Positions 28,233-38,659 of a DNA stretch of 64,000 nucleotides are shown piece by piece (position 1 is the first letter of the stretch; each line of letters starts with the position of its first letter). The stretch is taken from assembly GCA_963210315.1 (NCBI GenBank), contig OY723300.1:682001-746000 (forward strand). The letters are read 5' to 3'. The DNA comes from Rhynchopus euleeides. Its lineage: Eukaryota; Euglenozoa; Diplonemea; Diplonemida; Diplonemidae. The translations under genes and the position numbers were made by a program. Under the pieces are notes generated by a model. That model was given only the letters and a program-made list of their open reading frames with translations, had not been told where the DNA came from and searched no databases.

Positions 28233-30330
28233 GTTTTCCCTGGGTGGGATCCCAGGTCTGCTGGTGTGAGGGAGGGGACACACACACACAGGCACACTTG
28301 CGGAGAAGGGCATTCGTATACTGGTCGCGGGGGGGTGGGGCGCGAGGGGAGGGGTGGGGACGAAGTGCCCCGCTAAGGTGCGTGTGTACACTACACTACG
28401 GGTTTGAAGGGCTGGGTTCCCCCCCCCCCCTCCTCCCCCTCCCCTGCACCGGGAGAATTGCCTTACCTTCACTCTCAACAACACCACACACCCCTCCAGC
28501 TTCCTCCCTTTATTTCGCGGATTATCGCAACGCTTTGTTTCGGTCCGTTTGCCCACCACCGCGTTATTTTATTGTTGGGGGCAGACCCCGTGCGGCACCC
28601 ATGGCCCACCGATGGGGTATGGGTGAGGGGTGGGGTGGAGTATGTGCGGTGTTGCATGCGTGCGTGATTACATTCTTCTTTGGCACCGCAGAACTCCCTC
28701 TGCAGGGCTGCCCCAAGCAAGGGGTGGGTGTGTACTGAATCACTTTTTAAGGTGGGTTAACCCTGCACGGGGGCCCTAGCTCACCCACTCCCCCCACCCC
28801 CCCCCCCCCCCTGTGTTACGTGATGCCTCAGGGAGACAGGCTCGCTCCCCACCCCCCCCACCCCATCATGCTGACACCACTTGTGACTGTTCCCCCCAAG
28901 CAACTGCCTCCCCTCCCCTCCCTCCCCCTGCACTCCAGCCCTGCTCCAAAGATACACGGCTGGAGAGAGTGGGACGGGAACAATGAGGGGGGGGTATGTG
29001 TGATCATTTCCAACTCGATCGTGATTGGCGCTCATACTATATTATTCCTGGTTAGCTCCCGAGCTGCACTGCAGCTGTTGGGAGCGGGGGGAGGCGAAGG
29101 GGGTGGGGTGGGGCAGGTGGGTGGTGTGTGTCTGTGCGTCTTCTCTCTCTCTCTCTTTGTTGCTGACCTTCCCTGATCCCCCCCCCCCCCCACCCCCCGG
29201 CACTTTCCAAAATTTGCTTGATGTGTGTGCGTAGGGGCCTGGCGGTGGAAGAGGGTGGGGTGTGTGCACCGCCACGGCTCACTCTCATATGAAAATGGCA
29301 GAGTCTGCCGTGCACGTTTCTGAGAGGGCTCACGTCAGTAGTGCCCCAGGCGCATCGCATGGCACGAAGTCAGGTCACGCGGGGAGGTGGGGGGGGGGGG
29401 TTCCCTTCCCCCCGTTGAATCGACTCGGCGGTGGGAAAATACATAAACCCTACCTTCTCGTCACCACCTCACGGCGCCTTCTCGCCAGGCGGAGCGGGGG
29501 CGTTTGGAACACATCCAAATTATTTTGTTTGGAATCGTTCAAAACCATGCTCGGTGATCTCCCTCTCTCTCTCGCCTCGTCTGGTCTGGCAGCCCCCCTA
29601 CTCGATAGAAGGCACATCATCCGCCAGTCCCGACCTTGCCGAAAATATTCTCGGAGGAGGGATGGGAATGGGGGGGTGGAGAGAGGAGAAGGCAATCACC
29701 CATCCACCCCTTCGGCGGACAGCAGGGAGCCCGCTTCCCCTCCCTGTGTACCACTCCTCCGGAGTTCCTCGGAGCCGGCAGTTGCGGGGCATCCCCTTGG
29801 GGGGAGGGGGGGGGGGCACGTTGTGCGTGCTGCCGAGACCCGGAGAGCACCGGGGAGGAGGGGAGGGGCGACAGACGGTGGGGTGTAGGAGTGTCCGCTG
29901 TCCACAGCCCACGTGCGTGTGTGGGTGGGTGAGGGGCTGTTTGCTGCGGGGAGGGGGGGAGGGGTGTGGTGTTCTGTTCTGTGCGGTTCAGCGCGGGCGC
30001 CTGTTATTTCCGCACCGTGTGCCAGGGAGGCAGGGCTCATTGTGCTGTTTCCGAGTTGGCCATTGCTGGCCCCGGAAGTCGGCAGGCGGGAAAGAGTCAG
30101 TCCGCGAGGTGGAGTGTTGGATGCCGGAGAAGGCAACTCCGAGGGAGTGTCATCCTGGAGCACGGCCCTCGACCCCGGACCTTTTGTATCTGCGACGTGG
30201 TTGCTGGTCGCGTTGTGTCCCCAATGTTGAGAAAGCACGTAAGTAAGAACTGCAGAAGCGGATGCAACTGCCCCTATGCCCACACACAACGCACACAGAT
30301 TGCAACGACTTGCACACACACAGCACGAAT

Positions 30331-32760
30331 ATGTCGCTGAAGCTGCTGAGCACGGTGAAGGTGGGTGACGTGGAGCTGCAGAACCGGATGGCGCTGGCAC
30401 CTCTGACGCGCGGGCGTGCGACGGAGGATCACCTGCCGACGGAGGTGATGGTGGAGTACTACAGGCAGCGCGGGTCGGCAGGGCTGGTCATCACAGAGGC
30501 GGCAGGGATCTCGCGCCAGGGGGCGGGGTGGTACTGCGCACCCGGGATCTGGAACCAGGAGCAGGTGACTGGCTGGAAGAAGATCACAGACGCGGTGCAC
30601 GCACGCAAGGGTGTGGTCGCAATGCAGCTGTGGCACATGGGGCGGCAGGCACACTCAGACGTGACGGGGGAGGCAACGGTGGCCCCGTCTGCGATTGCAA
30701 TCGAGGGGGAGGTGACGGCGTGGCGTGGGGAGAAGAAGCCGTACGAGACACCGAAGGAGTTGACGGTTGACGAGATCAAGAAGGTGCAGCAGGACTACAA
30801 GACGGCAGCAGTCAACGCGAAGCTGGCTGGGTGCGACATGGTGGAGCTGCACGCGGCAAACGGGTACCTGCTGGACCTGTTCCTGCAGTCGTCGACGAAC
30901 AAGCGGACGGATGCGTACGGCGGGTCGGTGGAGAAGCGGCTGCGCATGCTGTCGGAGGTGCTGGCGGCGGTCGAGGAGGTGTACCCTGCCAGCCGCATCG
31001 GGGTGCGTCTCTCCCCGAACGGGGCGTTCGGGTCGATGGGGAGTGCTGACAACATCGACACCTTCTCGGCTGCTGTGCGGATGCTGGGTGACCGGAAGGT
31101 GGGGTACGTGCACCTGATGGACGGGTTGGGCTTCGGGTTGCACGAGCTGACGGAGGCATTCACGCTGAAGCACGCACGCGAGCTGCTGGAGCAGACGAAG
31201 GGTGCCGGCGGGGTGACGAAGCTGATGGGGAACGTGGGGTACACACGCGAGACGGCGGAGGAGCGGGTGCAGGCGGGCGAGGCAGACATGATCGCCTTCG
31301 GGCGTCCCTACATCAGCAACCCGGATCTGCCGGAGCGGTTCGCGAAGGGGGCGGCGCTGAACCCTGACGCAGAGTACGCTGACTGGTGGGGCATCGGCAA
31401 GGGTGCCAGTGGGTACACTGACTTCCCGACAATGGAACAGGCTGACGCACCCACACCCACACGCTCGCACACCACGGATGCGTCGCTGAAGCTGCTGAGC
31501 ACGGTGAAAGTTGGGGCTGTGGAGCTGCAGAACCGGATGGCGCTGGCACCTCTGACGCGCGGGCGTGCGACGGAGGATCACCTTCCGACGGAGGTGATGG
31601 TGGAGTACTACAGGCAGCGCGGGTCGGCAGGGCTGGTCATCACAGAGGCGGCAGGGATCTCGCGCCAGGGGGCGGGGTGGTACTGCGCACCCGGGATCTG
31701 GAACCAGGAGCAGGTGACTGGCTGGAAGAAGATCACAGACGCGGTGCACGCACGCAAGGGTGTGGTCGCAATGCAGCTGTGGCACATGGGGCGGCAGGCA
31801 CACTCAGACGTGACGGGGGAGGCAACGGTGGCCCCGTCTGCGATTGCAATCGAGGGGGAGGTGACGGCGTGGCGTGGGGAGAAGAAGCCGTACGAGACAC
31901 CGAAGGAGTTGACGGTTGACGAGATCAAGAAGGTGCAGCAGGACTACAAGACGGCAGCAGTCAACGCGAAGCTGGCTGGGTGCGACATGGTGGAGCTGCA
32001 CGCGGCAAACGGGTACCTGCTGGACCTGTTCCTGCAGTCGTCGACAAACAAGCGGACGGATGCGTACGGCGGGTCGGTGGAGAAGCGGCTGCGCATGCTG
32101 TCGGAGGTGCTGGCGGCGGTCGAGGAGGTGTACCCTGTCAGCCGCATCGGGGTGCGTCTCTCCCCGAACGGGGCGTTTGGGTCGATGGGGAGCGCTGACA
32201 ACACCGACACCTTCTCGGCTGCTGTGCGGATGCTGGGTGACCGGAAGGTGGGGTACGTGCACCTGATGGACGGGTTGGGCTTCGGGTTCCACGAGCTGAC
32301 GGAGGCATTCACGCTGAAGCACGCACGCGAGCTGCTGGAGGAGACGAAGGGTGCCGGCGGGGTGACGAAGCTGATGGGGAACGTGGGGTACACACGCGAG
32401 ACGGCGGAGGAGCGGGTGCAGGCGGGCCAGGCAGACATGATCGCCTTCGGGCGTCCCTACATCAGCAACCCGGACCTGCCGGAGCGGTTCGCGAAGGGGG
32501 CGGCGCTGAACCCTGACGCAGAGTACGCTGACTGGTGGGGCATCGGCAAGGGTGCCAGTGGGTACACTGACTTCCCGACAATGGAACAGGCTGACGCACG
32601 TGCTCAGGTTGAGAAGAAGACGAAGACTGAGACACGCGCCGCTGTGCCCGCACCGGCACCTACACCCACGCACACACCACGCAAGCCCCCGCAGCGCAAG
32701 GTGGCGGCTGTTGAGAAGAAGAAGGGCAAGGGCCTCTTCAGCTTCCTGCACTGCTGCTGA
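30331..32760 (+). CDS. Double-domain Old Yellow Enzyme (NADH:flavin oxidoreductase), array copy 1
   Basis: The 809-aa product has two OYE-type TIM barrels in one chain (residues 1-~375 and ~384-~758), offset by exactly 383 residues (1,149 bp) and nearly identical. Each has PLTRGRA near the N-terminus, MQLWHMGRQAH, the active-site HAAN pair (His174/Asn177 and His557/Asn560) with a following Tyr (179 and 562), and the FMN-phosphate segment FGRPYISNPDLPERF. The family uses NAD(P)H and FMN to reduce activated C=C bonds of enones such as OPDA. A Lys/Pro-rich tail follows, ending LFSFLHCC; a terminal CC could be a prenylation or palmitoylation site, so membrane attachment is possible (inference). 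The ATG at 30331 starts the first domain directly. Distinct residues in this copy are LHELTEAF in domain 1 and a different upstream leader. Confidence 0.88.
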   Translation: MSLKLLSTVKVGDVELQNRMALAPLTRGRATEDHLPTEVMVEYYRQRGSAGLVITEAAGISRQGAGWYCAPGIWNQEQVTGWKKITDAVHARKGVVAMQLWHMGRQAHSDVTGEATVAPSAIAIEGEVTAWRGEKKPYETPKELTVDEIKKVQQDYKTAAVNAKLAGCDMVELHAANGYLLDLFLQSSTNKRTDAYGGSVEKRLRMLSEVLAAVEEVYPASRIGVRLSPNGAFGSMGSADNIDTFSAAVRMLGDRKVGYVHLMDGLGFGLHELTEAFTLKHARELLEQTKGAGGVTKLMGNVGYTRETAEERVQAGEADMIAFGRPYISNPDLPERFAKGAALNPDAEYADWWGIGKGASGYTDFPTMEQADAPTPTRSHTTDASLKLLSTVKVGAVELQNRMALAPLTRGRATEDHLPTEVMVEYYRQRGSAGLVITEAAGISRQGAGWYCAPGIWNQEQVTGWKKITDAVHARKGVVAMQLWHMGRQAHSDVTGEATVAPSAIAIEGEVTAWRGEKKPYETPKELTVDEIKKVQQDYKTAAVNAKLAGCDMVELHAANGYLLDLFLQSSTNKRTDAYGGSVEKRLRMLSEVLAAVEEVYPVSRIGVRLSPNGAFGSMGSADNTDTFSAAVRMLGDRKVGYVHLMDGLGFGFHELTEAFTLKHARELLEETKGAGGVTKLMGNVGYTRETAEERVQAGQADMIAFGRPYISNPDLPERFAKGAALNPDAEYADWWGIGKGASGYTDFPTMEQADARAQVEKKTKTETRAAVPAPAPTPTHTPRKPPQRKVAAVEKKKGKGLFSFLHCC

Positions 32761-33910
32761 TGTGTGTTCCCTAAATATCGGACGATGTGTTTTGTTGAGG
32801 GATCTTGTGCAACCGAATGTTGCGGATTTGCATCTTCATGCCACTTCACACGGCCTCAACACAGCCTTGAGACAGCAAGTGTGCGCCTTTGATAACGAAG
32901 TCTTGATGTGTTTCATGCACTTGATAGGGTGTCGACTGGCTACGTCGCAATTGGGCTTCCTTGCATCGTTCTAGCTCTTTGTTGTGCCATCTCATGTCGG
33001 CACACACCTCCATGTTTTTGTGCTGAGTGTGTTGTGTGGGTTTTTGGAGTTCTTGGGATCATTCCATGGTGTGTTACGACAAGACGAGCCTCGCCTCCAT
33101 ATGCACAAGCGGCTCTGCCTCTTCGTCTTCTGCACCATTCCAATGTTTCCTATTCTTTGATGTATCGTCTGCAATGAAGGAGCAAATCGAACACAAAGGA
33201 GCAGCAGCACCCGCAGCAGGCATTGTGTACATCGGTGCCTGCTGCAAGAAGAGCCACATCTCACCTCCGCACAGGTCGAGGCGTTCATCCGAACGTGCGC
33301 TGCAATGTGACTGATGTGTTTGATTTCGTCCCGGCTTACTCCCACCGTTCTAACTCTTGCTGTTGTGTCCACAAGGACTGTTTTGACGTTTTTGCTGTTC
33401 TTGCTGTCTTCCCTATCTTCTCTGGTGTCCCTGAAAACCGTGTCGGAACTACGGAGGAGGTACGTCAATAAGTACGTAACAGAGAGCTCAAAGAGTAGCT
33501 CCGCCGACAGGAGAACTACGGAAGAACTACGTGACACTCCGCTTTTCCGTCTTATCAGGGGCACCATTCTTGTTGTTCATTCTGCTTTCGGCGTCTTGCA
33601 GCTGCACGGCAACCCACAGGCAAGTGGCCTTGGGATGCAGCAGCTGCCCTTCTAACCCCACCTCTAACTCTCAACGGTATCGACGCCCGTTCCGGTGCAG
33701 GCCGCTGTGCGTGTGCACGCCTTGTCCTTGCTGTGTGCAGCTGTTGTTGTGGGCCGGCAGCCTCGTCTCCCGCTTCTGCACGCCGCGTGCACAGCGCGGA
33801 GCACAGCCCTGCTTGTGGTCGGCAGCACGCTGACTGCTGCTCTTTGCTCCTGATAGTTCTCGTATGCAGCAGACAGCACGCTCGCATTGTGTTGCCAAGC
33901 AAGCGAAGGT

Positions 33911-34090
33911 GACCCGTGCCCACCCCTTTCCTTGTCGCCATCCTCCGCATCAGTCTGCATGTGGGGGTGACCCTCCCTGCACACCGCACCGACACTGCAC
34001 CACAGCCGCACCACAGCCCTCTCCATTACCCTGCACACGGCAGCCTGCATCTGTGCAAGGGCAAGTTTGGAGCGCGAGATACTTTGACGT
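33911..34090 (+). promoter_or_regulatory. Shared upstream module before ML gene, unit 1
   Basis: About 180 bp (starting around CCCACCCCTTTCCTTGTCGC and ending around GGAGCGCGAGATACTTTG) is almost the same as the module before the OYE genes of units 2-4. Such conservation between non-homologous genes suggests a shared promoter or leader. It is preceded by AAGCAAGCGAAGGTGACC, which also occurs before the DUF4116 gene (35834). Confidence 0.45.
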
Positions 34091-34568
34091 GCCACACACG
34101 CGACCTACCTGGCCGGGCCATTTGCAATGGAAAACCCCCAGAAACACCACGGGAAAACTCCCGCCCAGTTATCACCTTGCCAGAATGGGAGGTCATGAGG
34201 GCGACACTTTTGAGGAGTTCGGCGGAAGGCGACTCGCCCGCCTCGTAGGCTTAGGTAGGACTAGTAGGCATGACTGCCCTGCCACACACCCGGCCACACA
34301 CCCCACTGCGCACAACACCACTGCACGAATGTTTACCTACATCGCTGTGACGGCGTGCCTCGGCACAGCAGTGCTTGCCCAAGACAGGCAGACTGATGGG
34401 AACGTGTCGTTCGGGTGCCAGGATATGACGCTCCCTTCAGGCCATGTGTGGCACGACGCGCATGGGTCGCAGTTCAACTGCCTTCCCTGTGTGCCCATAC
34501 TACGCCACACACCACCCATCCTCACACCACAGCCTCTTCCGTCTCCACCACCACCTCGCACACTCAAG

Positions 34569-35084
34569 ATGATGAAGGCGGTGTGCCTGTTTGCCGTGGT
34601 TGCGGCTGCGTTCGGCCACGGGCTGGAGGTGACCCGCACGGTGAAGGAGATTATGGCTGGCGGGAACGCACACCTGGTTGCGTCCCCCGGGTGCAAGAAG
34701 ACCGACCAGTACGGGTCGAACGACTGCGAGTTCGCGTGGGGCCAGAAGGTGAACCTCAACATCTCGGCGACGCTGCCGGAGGCGGTGGACACGGGGGCGA
34801 AGCTGGATGTGGACCTGAAGGTTGACGGCATCATCCCGTTCAAGTTCACGTGCCCCGCGTGCGGCGGGCAGTGCAGCTTCGAGGTCCCGATTGTGAAGAA
34901 GAAGGTGGAGTTCGCGCTGCCCGCCTGCCCGCTGCTGCCTGCCGGCCCGTACAGCAACGTGACGACGGTGGAGCTGCCGGCGAAGGACCCGTCCCCCGTG
35001 TCGGTGTCCTTCAAGGGGACGGTCACGGTGAAGGACGCTGCCGGCAAGACCATCGTCGAGGTGGAGGTGCAGGGGAAGCTGTAG
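34569..35084 (+). CDS. Secreted ML-domain (NPC2/MD-2-like) lipid-binding protein, unit 1
   Basis: The 171-aa product starts with a signal peptide (MMKAVCLFAVVAAAFGHG). The mature part has the ML pattern: an early Cys (SPGCKK), then CEFAWGQKVNLNISATLPE, a central CPACGGQC loop, LPACPLLPAGPYS, and a closing strand pair ending VKDAAGKTIVEVEVQ. Family members (NPC2, group-2 mite allergens, PG/PI transfer proteins) carry sterols or phospholipids in lumenal or extracellular spaces. The frame is open upstream, with an in-frame ATG at 34329 that starts a second signal-peptide-like sequence (MFTYIAVTACLGTAVLAQ). That ATG may belong to a separate small exon or an alternative start. I chose 34569 because the family-like sequence begins there with its own signal peptide. 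Confidence 0.75.
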   Translation: MMKAVCLFAVVAAAFGHGLEVTRTVKEIMAGGNAHLVASPGCKKTDQYGSNDCEFAWGQKVNLNISATLPEAVDTGAKLDVDLKVDGIIPFKFTCPACGGQCSFEVPIVKKKVEFALPACPLLPAGPYSNVTTVELPAKDPSPVSVSFKGTVTVKDAAGKTIVEVEVQGKL

Positions 35085-35285
35085 GTGCAGCCCCTGCTTC
35101 ACTCTGTGTACTGAAGTGTACACCATCTTCTTTTTGTGGTGTGTGTGCCTCTATTCGGCAGAGAAATGGGGAAGCGTTCAGTAATTGTTGCGACCCGCCC
35201 AGCCATGACACGACTGCGCTGGGCAAGGCCGTACCACCTACCCCGAGAAACAAAGCCAACCACGAAAAGAACACTGTCCTGCCGA

Positions 35286-35456
35286 ATGGGTGTTGTGGTG
35301 GAGGCACTGCCTCTCATGCTGTGTTGTTTGTGTTGTTTTGTGTCGTGGCAGTGTCCCAACAAGCAGTGCACGGCTGTGTGCCAGCTGGCTTTCGAATGCT
35401 GCCAACTCACACGTTGGTCGCACGAAGCCAGCGCCGCCTGCCCTGCAAGGTGCTGA
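35286..35456 (+). CDS. Possible small cysteine-rich secreted peptide (also at 43615 and 51944)
   Basis: A 56-aa frame from ATG 35286 reads MGVVVEALPLMLCCLCCFVS as a leader-like start, then a Cys-rich end (CPNKQC...CQLAF ECC...CPARC). It lies between the ML and DUF4116 genes. Its length is close to chance expectation in this GC-rich DNA, and it could equally be part of a UTR. Confidence 0.2.
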   Translation: MGVVVEALPLMLCCLCCFVSWQCPNKQCTAVCQLAFECCQLTRWSHEASAACPARC

Positions 35457-36036
35457 CTGCCACGGCATGCACCCCGCGCCCCTGCTCCCCTCCCCTGTCC
35501 CGCGGCCCTGCGAGCGCCTCTTGGCGTGGTGCTCCGTGTGCCGCTTCCTGTGTCCCCGCTGGCGGCAGAACGCTGTGCTCATGACCTCTGCGTCTCTGCC
35601 GCCCTGCTGGTGAATTGCAGCTCCCATTACATAGCTTCGTTGCTGATGCTGCCATTTCCAGAACACACCGTGTGTTGCAGCGAAAAAGCGACCGTGCGCT
35701 TGATTGCCACACGCATCCCACACAACGGCATCTTTTGCACAGTTCTGAACAGTGCAGCCGAACACAGAAGGTTGTGCCGAATCATTGAGCAGGCCTCTTC
35801 CTGTCATGTGTTCGCCATGGTATTGGTTATGTCAAGCAAGCGAAGGTGACCCTGCCCACACCCCTGCCCGATTGCTCTGTATACATGTGTCAGTGTGCTT
35901 CGCAGATCATGTCCCGAGACAAACCCGCCCCCCACCCCCGTCTATCGCGGGCTGCACTTCACTTCTCATCCTCACAGGCGGCCTTGCCCCAAGCCTGTCT
36001 GCTCGCCCCCTCAGGTGCTGCCAAGACAGCACCACC

Positions 36037-37701
36037 ATGGAGGTGTATGTGGCGGACCCCGCCACCGGCACACACCACGTGGTGGATGTGGAGAAGGAGG
36101 ACACGCTGGACAGCCTGCATGCGCGTGCGGCAGAGGCGGTCGGGCTCTCGGCAGGCCGGGCTGTGTTCAGGGTGGGCGGGGAGGAGCTGTGCGCCGGAGG
36201 GGACGGCTGGGTCTCGGGGTGTGCTGCGCTGTGCGACGGGTGCGTGCTGGAGGTGGTGAACAGCGTGCAGCCGTACCTGCAGGAGCTGCAGAGGCACCGC
36301 ACCCTCGACAGCATGCCCGACTGGGTGTGCGACGACAGCGAGTGCGTGCTCGCAGCGATCAGCATCGACGGCGACAACCTGAAGCACGCCAGCACGAGGC
36401 TGCGGGGCGACCCCTGCACCGTGCTGGCAGCAGTGCGGCAGTGCCCCGCCTCCCTCGCCTCGGCAAGCGACGCGCTGCGTGCGGACCGTGCGTTTGTGGC
36501 GGAGTGCATCGATGTGCACGCCACAGCGATCGGCGGTGCTGCCCCGCACCTGAAGGACGACCTGGAGCTGGGGATGCAGGCCGTGGGCCGCTGCCACACC
36601 GCCCTGAAGCACCTGAGCCCGACACTGCGCGACACAGAGGAGGTTGTGCTGCACTCAGTCAGAGGAGGTGGCAGACACACACGTCGTCACGACCTGTCGT
36701 GTGTCTCGCTGCGGTTGCGTGGCGACCACGACTTCATGCTGGATTGTGCAGCCTACCAATCTTCTGCGTTTGCCTACGCGACACAGGAGGTGCTTGACGA
36801 CCGCGAGACAGTGCTGTGTGCTGTGTCGTATTATCCAGAAGCCTTCAAACCCATCAGCCAGCGTCTGAAGAGCGACCCCGATGTGGTGCTGGCTGCTCTC
36901 CGCTCGTACTCGTCCGACGCACTCAGTGCTGCATCGCCGAAGCTTCGCAACGACAAGGCCTTCATGCGGCAGTGCATGCAGATTGCGCCGCACGCCATCA
37001 AGTTTGCCTCGGATGCCCTGCGCTGCGACGAGGAGCTAGCGTGGGAGGCCGTTGCTATGTCCTCGTGGGTGGTCGAGCATGTACACGAGGACTTGCGCAG
37101 CAACATCGAGTTCATGACACGCTGTGTGGCGCGGGCCGGCCAGTGCCTTAAGCATGCCCACTATACGCTGCAGCAGAACCGGGACCTTGCGTTGCTTGCG
37201 GTGCGGACATACGGAGGTGCACTGGAGTACTGCGGGGCTGCACTGCAGAGTGACAGGGAGGTCGCTTTGGTTGCTATCCGTGAAGATCCCAGTGCACTTG
37301 AGTACTGTGCTGAGAGCCTGCGTGACGACAAGCAGTTTGTGATGTCCGCTGGAGGGTGGGGGCTGCTTGAGCACGTCTCGCCACGCCTGCAGAAGGACCG
37401 GACAGTGGTGTTGCATGCTGTTTGGCATTGTGATGACCTGCAACATGCAGGCATCTACAAAGGCGACGTGTGGTTGGTGGCGCTCGCTGTGCTCTGCGAA
37501 GGGGGTGGCGTACTGGACTACACAGATGACTCCACACACAGGTCCCCTGTGGTGCTGCTCGCCCGCCTTCTCTCCTGTTGTTCCTCTATGTACATGCGCG
37601 GGCTGTATGTCGCAGGGATCATCTGCTGCATGCTGGTCTACTGGTCGCTGCCCTATGTAGCCATGCTTGCTGGGGCGGGCATGGGTGCCGACCTGCTGTA
37701 G
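36037..37701 (+). CDS. Ubiquitin-like / DUF4116-repeat tail-anchored membrane protein, unit 1
   Basis: The start is at 36037 in a strong Kozak context (ACCACCATGG), giving 554 aa. Residues 1 to about 75 resemble a ubiquitin-like beta-grasp (MEVYVAD...VDVEKEDTLDSLHARAAEAV...FRVGGEELCAG). Residues about 100-470 are roughly ten tandem repeats of about 36-50 residues with the DUF4116 pattern (LRxDxxxVLxAVxxxxxALxxASxxLR), for example LKSDPDVVLAALRSYSSDAL. One repeat junction has a Gly/Arg/His-rich insert (VRGGGRHTRRHDLS). The C-terminus has a hydrophobic helix (about 520-545, GLYVAGIICCMLVYWSLPYV), so a tail anchor with the repeats in the cytosol is likely. DUF4116 function is not established. 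The motif AAGCAAGCGAAGGTGACC lies 200 bp upstream, as it does before the ML gene. Confidence 0.75.
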   Translation: MEVYVADPATGTHHVVDVEKEDTLDSLHARAAEAVGLSAGRAVFRVGGEELCAGGDGWVSGCAALCDGCVLEVVNSVQPYLQELQRHRTLDSMPDWVCDDSECVLAAISIDGDNLKHASTRLRGDPCTVLAAVRQCPASLASASDALRADRAFVAECIDVHATAIGGAAPHLKDDLELGMQAVGRCHTALKHLSPTLRDTEEVVLHSVRGGGRHTRRHDLSCVSLRLRGDHDFMLDCAAYQSSAFAYATQEVLDDRETVLCAVSYYPEAFKPISQRLKSDPDVVLAALRSYSSDALSAASPKLRNDKAFMRQCMQIAPHAIKFASDALRCDEELAWEAVAMSSWVVEHVHEDLRSNIEFMTRCVARAGQCLKHAHYTLQQNRDLALLAVRTYGGALEYCGAALQSDREVALVAIREDPSALEYCAESLRDDKQFVMSAGGWGLLEHVSPRLQKDRTVVLHAVWHCDDLQHAGIYKGDVWLVALAVLCEGGGVLDYTDDSTHRSPVVLLARLLSCCSSMYMRGLYVAGIICCMLVYWSLPYVAMLAGAGMGADLL

Positions 37702-38386
37702 CAGGCGGCTGCCAGGACAGCCGGTGGGCAGGTCCTGCCGCGGGAGCGGCAACCCGTGTTGGGAAGTTCGCTTTTCGTATGTTTGGGGTCGCCTGGCCCA
37801 GCGGTCCCTGCCAATCCACAGGGCGTTTCGCTCATAAGCAAGGCGATTAGTGCCTCCGGAGGTACTAACAGCCTTGCCAGAAGTGCAGTGCTCTGCCCTC
37901 TCGAGGAAAGGTACCCAATGTGTACCTCCCTCGGAGCACCTCCCGACAGATTAAAAGATTCTCAAATTCCCAAAACCCTGTAGTTGTAAGTAAAACTTCA
38001 CCCACCCCACACGGGATCGGTGGGCGATAGCGAACGCCCTGAGTGTATACTATAGGGATAAAAAAATATGCAGGCAACAAGTACTTCGTTGTCCCTTTGT
38101 GGTGGAGGGGCCACAGAGGGTTTCTGGCACGATTCGGCCTTATCTCTGCCTGGAGGCCGGCAGTGGGTGCCGCGTAGCGGTGCACCACACAAAACTGCTT
38201 TGTTGTTAACGCCTTGTAACGCCGTGTGTCACACGCGGCGAATTGCGATAACCCTTCTGCCCAAAGTGACTCGGGTCGCTGCGACACACCCGACACCGTG
38301 ATGGCGGAGGCAGGAGGTGTCAGGGTTGAGGACCCACACCGCAGCACTGCGGAAGCTGGTTCTTGGTCCGACTGCGAGTACAGCAT

Positions 38387-38573
38387 GACCCCTGCCCACC
38401 CCTCTCCTTTCCTTGTCGCCATCCTCCGCAGCCGTCTGCATGTGGGGGTGACCCTCCCTGCACACCGCACCGACACTGCACCACTGCCGCACCACAGCCC
38501 TCTCCATTACCCTGCACACGGCAGCATGCATCTGTGCAAGGGCAAGTTTGGAGCGCGAGATACTTTGCTGTGC
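38387..38573 (+). promoter_or_regulatory. Shared upstream module before OYE gene copy 2
   Basis: Second version of the module described at 33911. It ends 86 bp before the ATG at 38660. OYE copy 1 lacks it, because the array begins downstream of this position. Confidence 0.45.
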
Positions 38574-38659
38574 AACACCGTCGCTTTGACAACTTCACAC
38601 CTGGGTATACACACACAACGCACACAGATTGTAACGACTTGTACACACACAGCACGAAG

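Larger units (their letters stand above)
25530..30280. other. Intergenic DNA, no confident gene
   Basis: The longest open frames (26245-27054 minus and 29431-30246 plus) lack recognisable domains and have Pro/Arg/Gly-rich or shifting composition. Simple repeats include two TAAAATGCAG-type tracts at 26388-26456 and 27130-27192, a (CAGA)n tract at 28199-28232, CT runs at 27849-27871, and many poly-C runs. An undetected intron-rich gene cannot be excluded. Confidence 0.45.
30281..38609 (+). repeat. Tandem array unit 1 (8,329 bp)
   Basis: Similarity to unit 2 begins at CACACACAACGCACACAG (30281 and 38610). Unit 1 differs from the later units at several positions in its leader and in the first half of the oxidoreductase gene. 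From the second half onward, every reading frame matches units 2 and 3. Gene order is OYE-OYE, ML protein, Ubl-DUF4116 protein, all on the plus strand. The 1.5-kb gap after OYE and the 0.95-kb gaps after the ML and DUF4116 genes hold no other confident gene. Confidence 0.85.

Noticed and set aside
30655-31803. Long minus-strand open frames (382 and 315 aa) antisense to every OYE gene
   Set aside because: They are mirror frames of a codon-biased GC-rich gene. Their composition is His/Arg/Leu-rich with no domain, and their boundaries follow the 1,149-bp OYE repeat.
37784-37870. tRNA-like stretch with TGGCCCAGCGGT resembling an A box
   Set aside because: There is no B box (GGTTCRANTCC), no cloverleaf and no matching acceptor stem.
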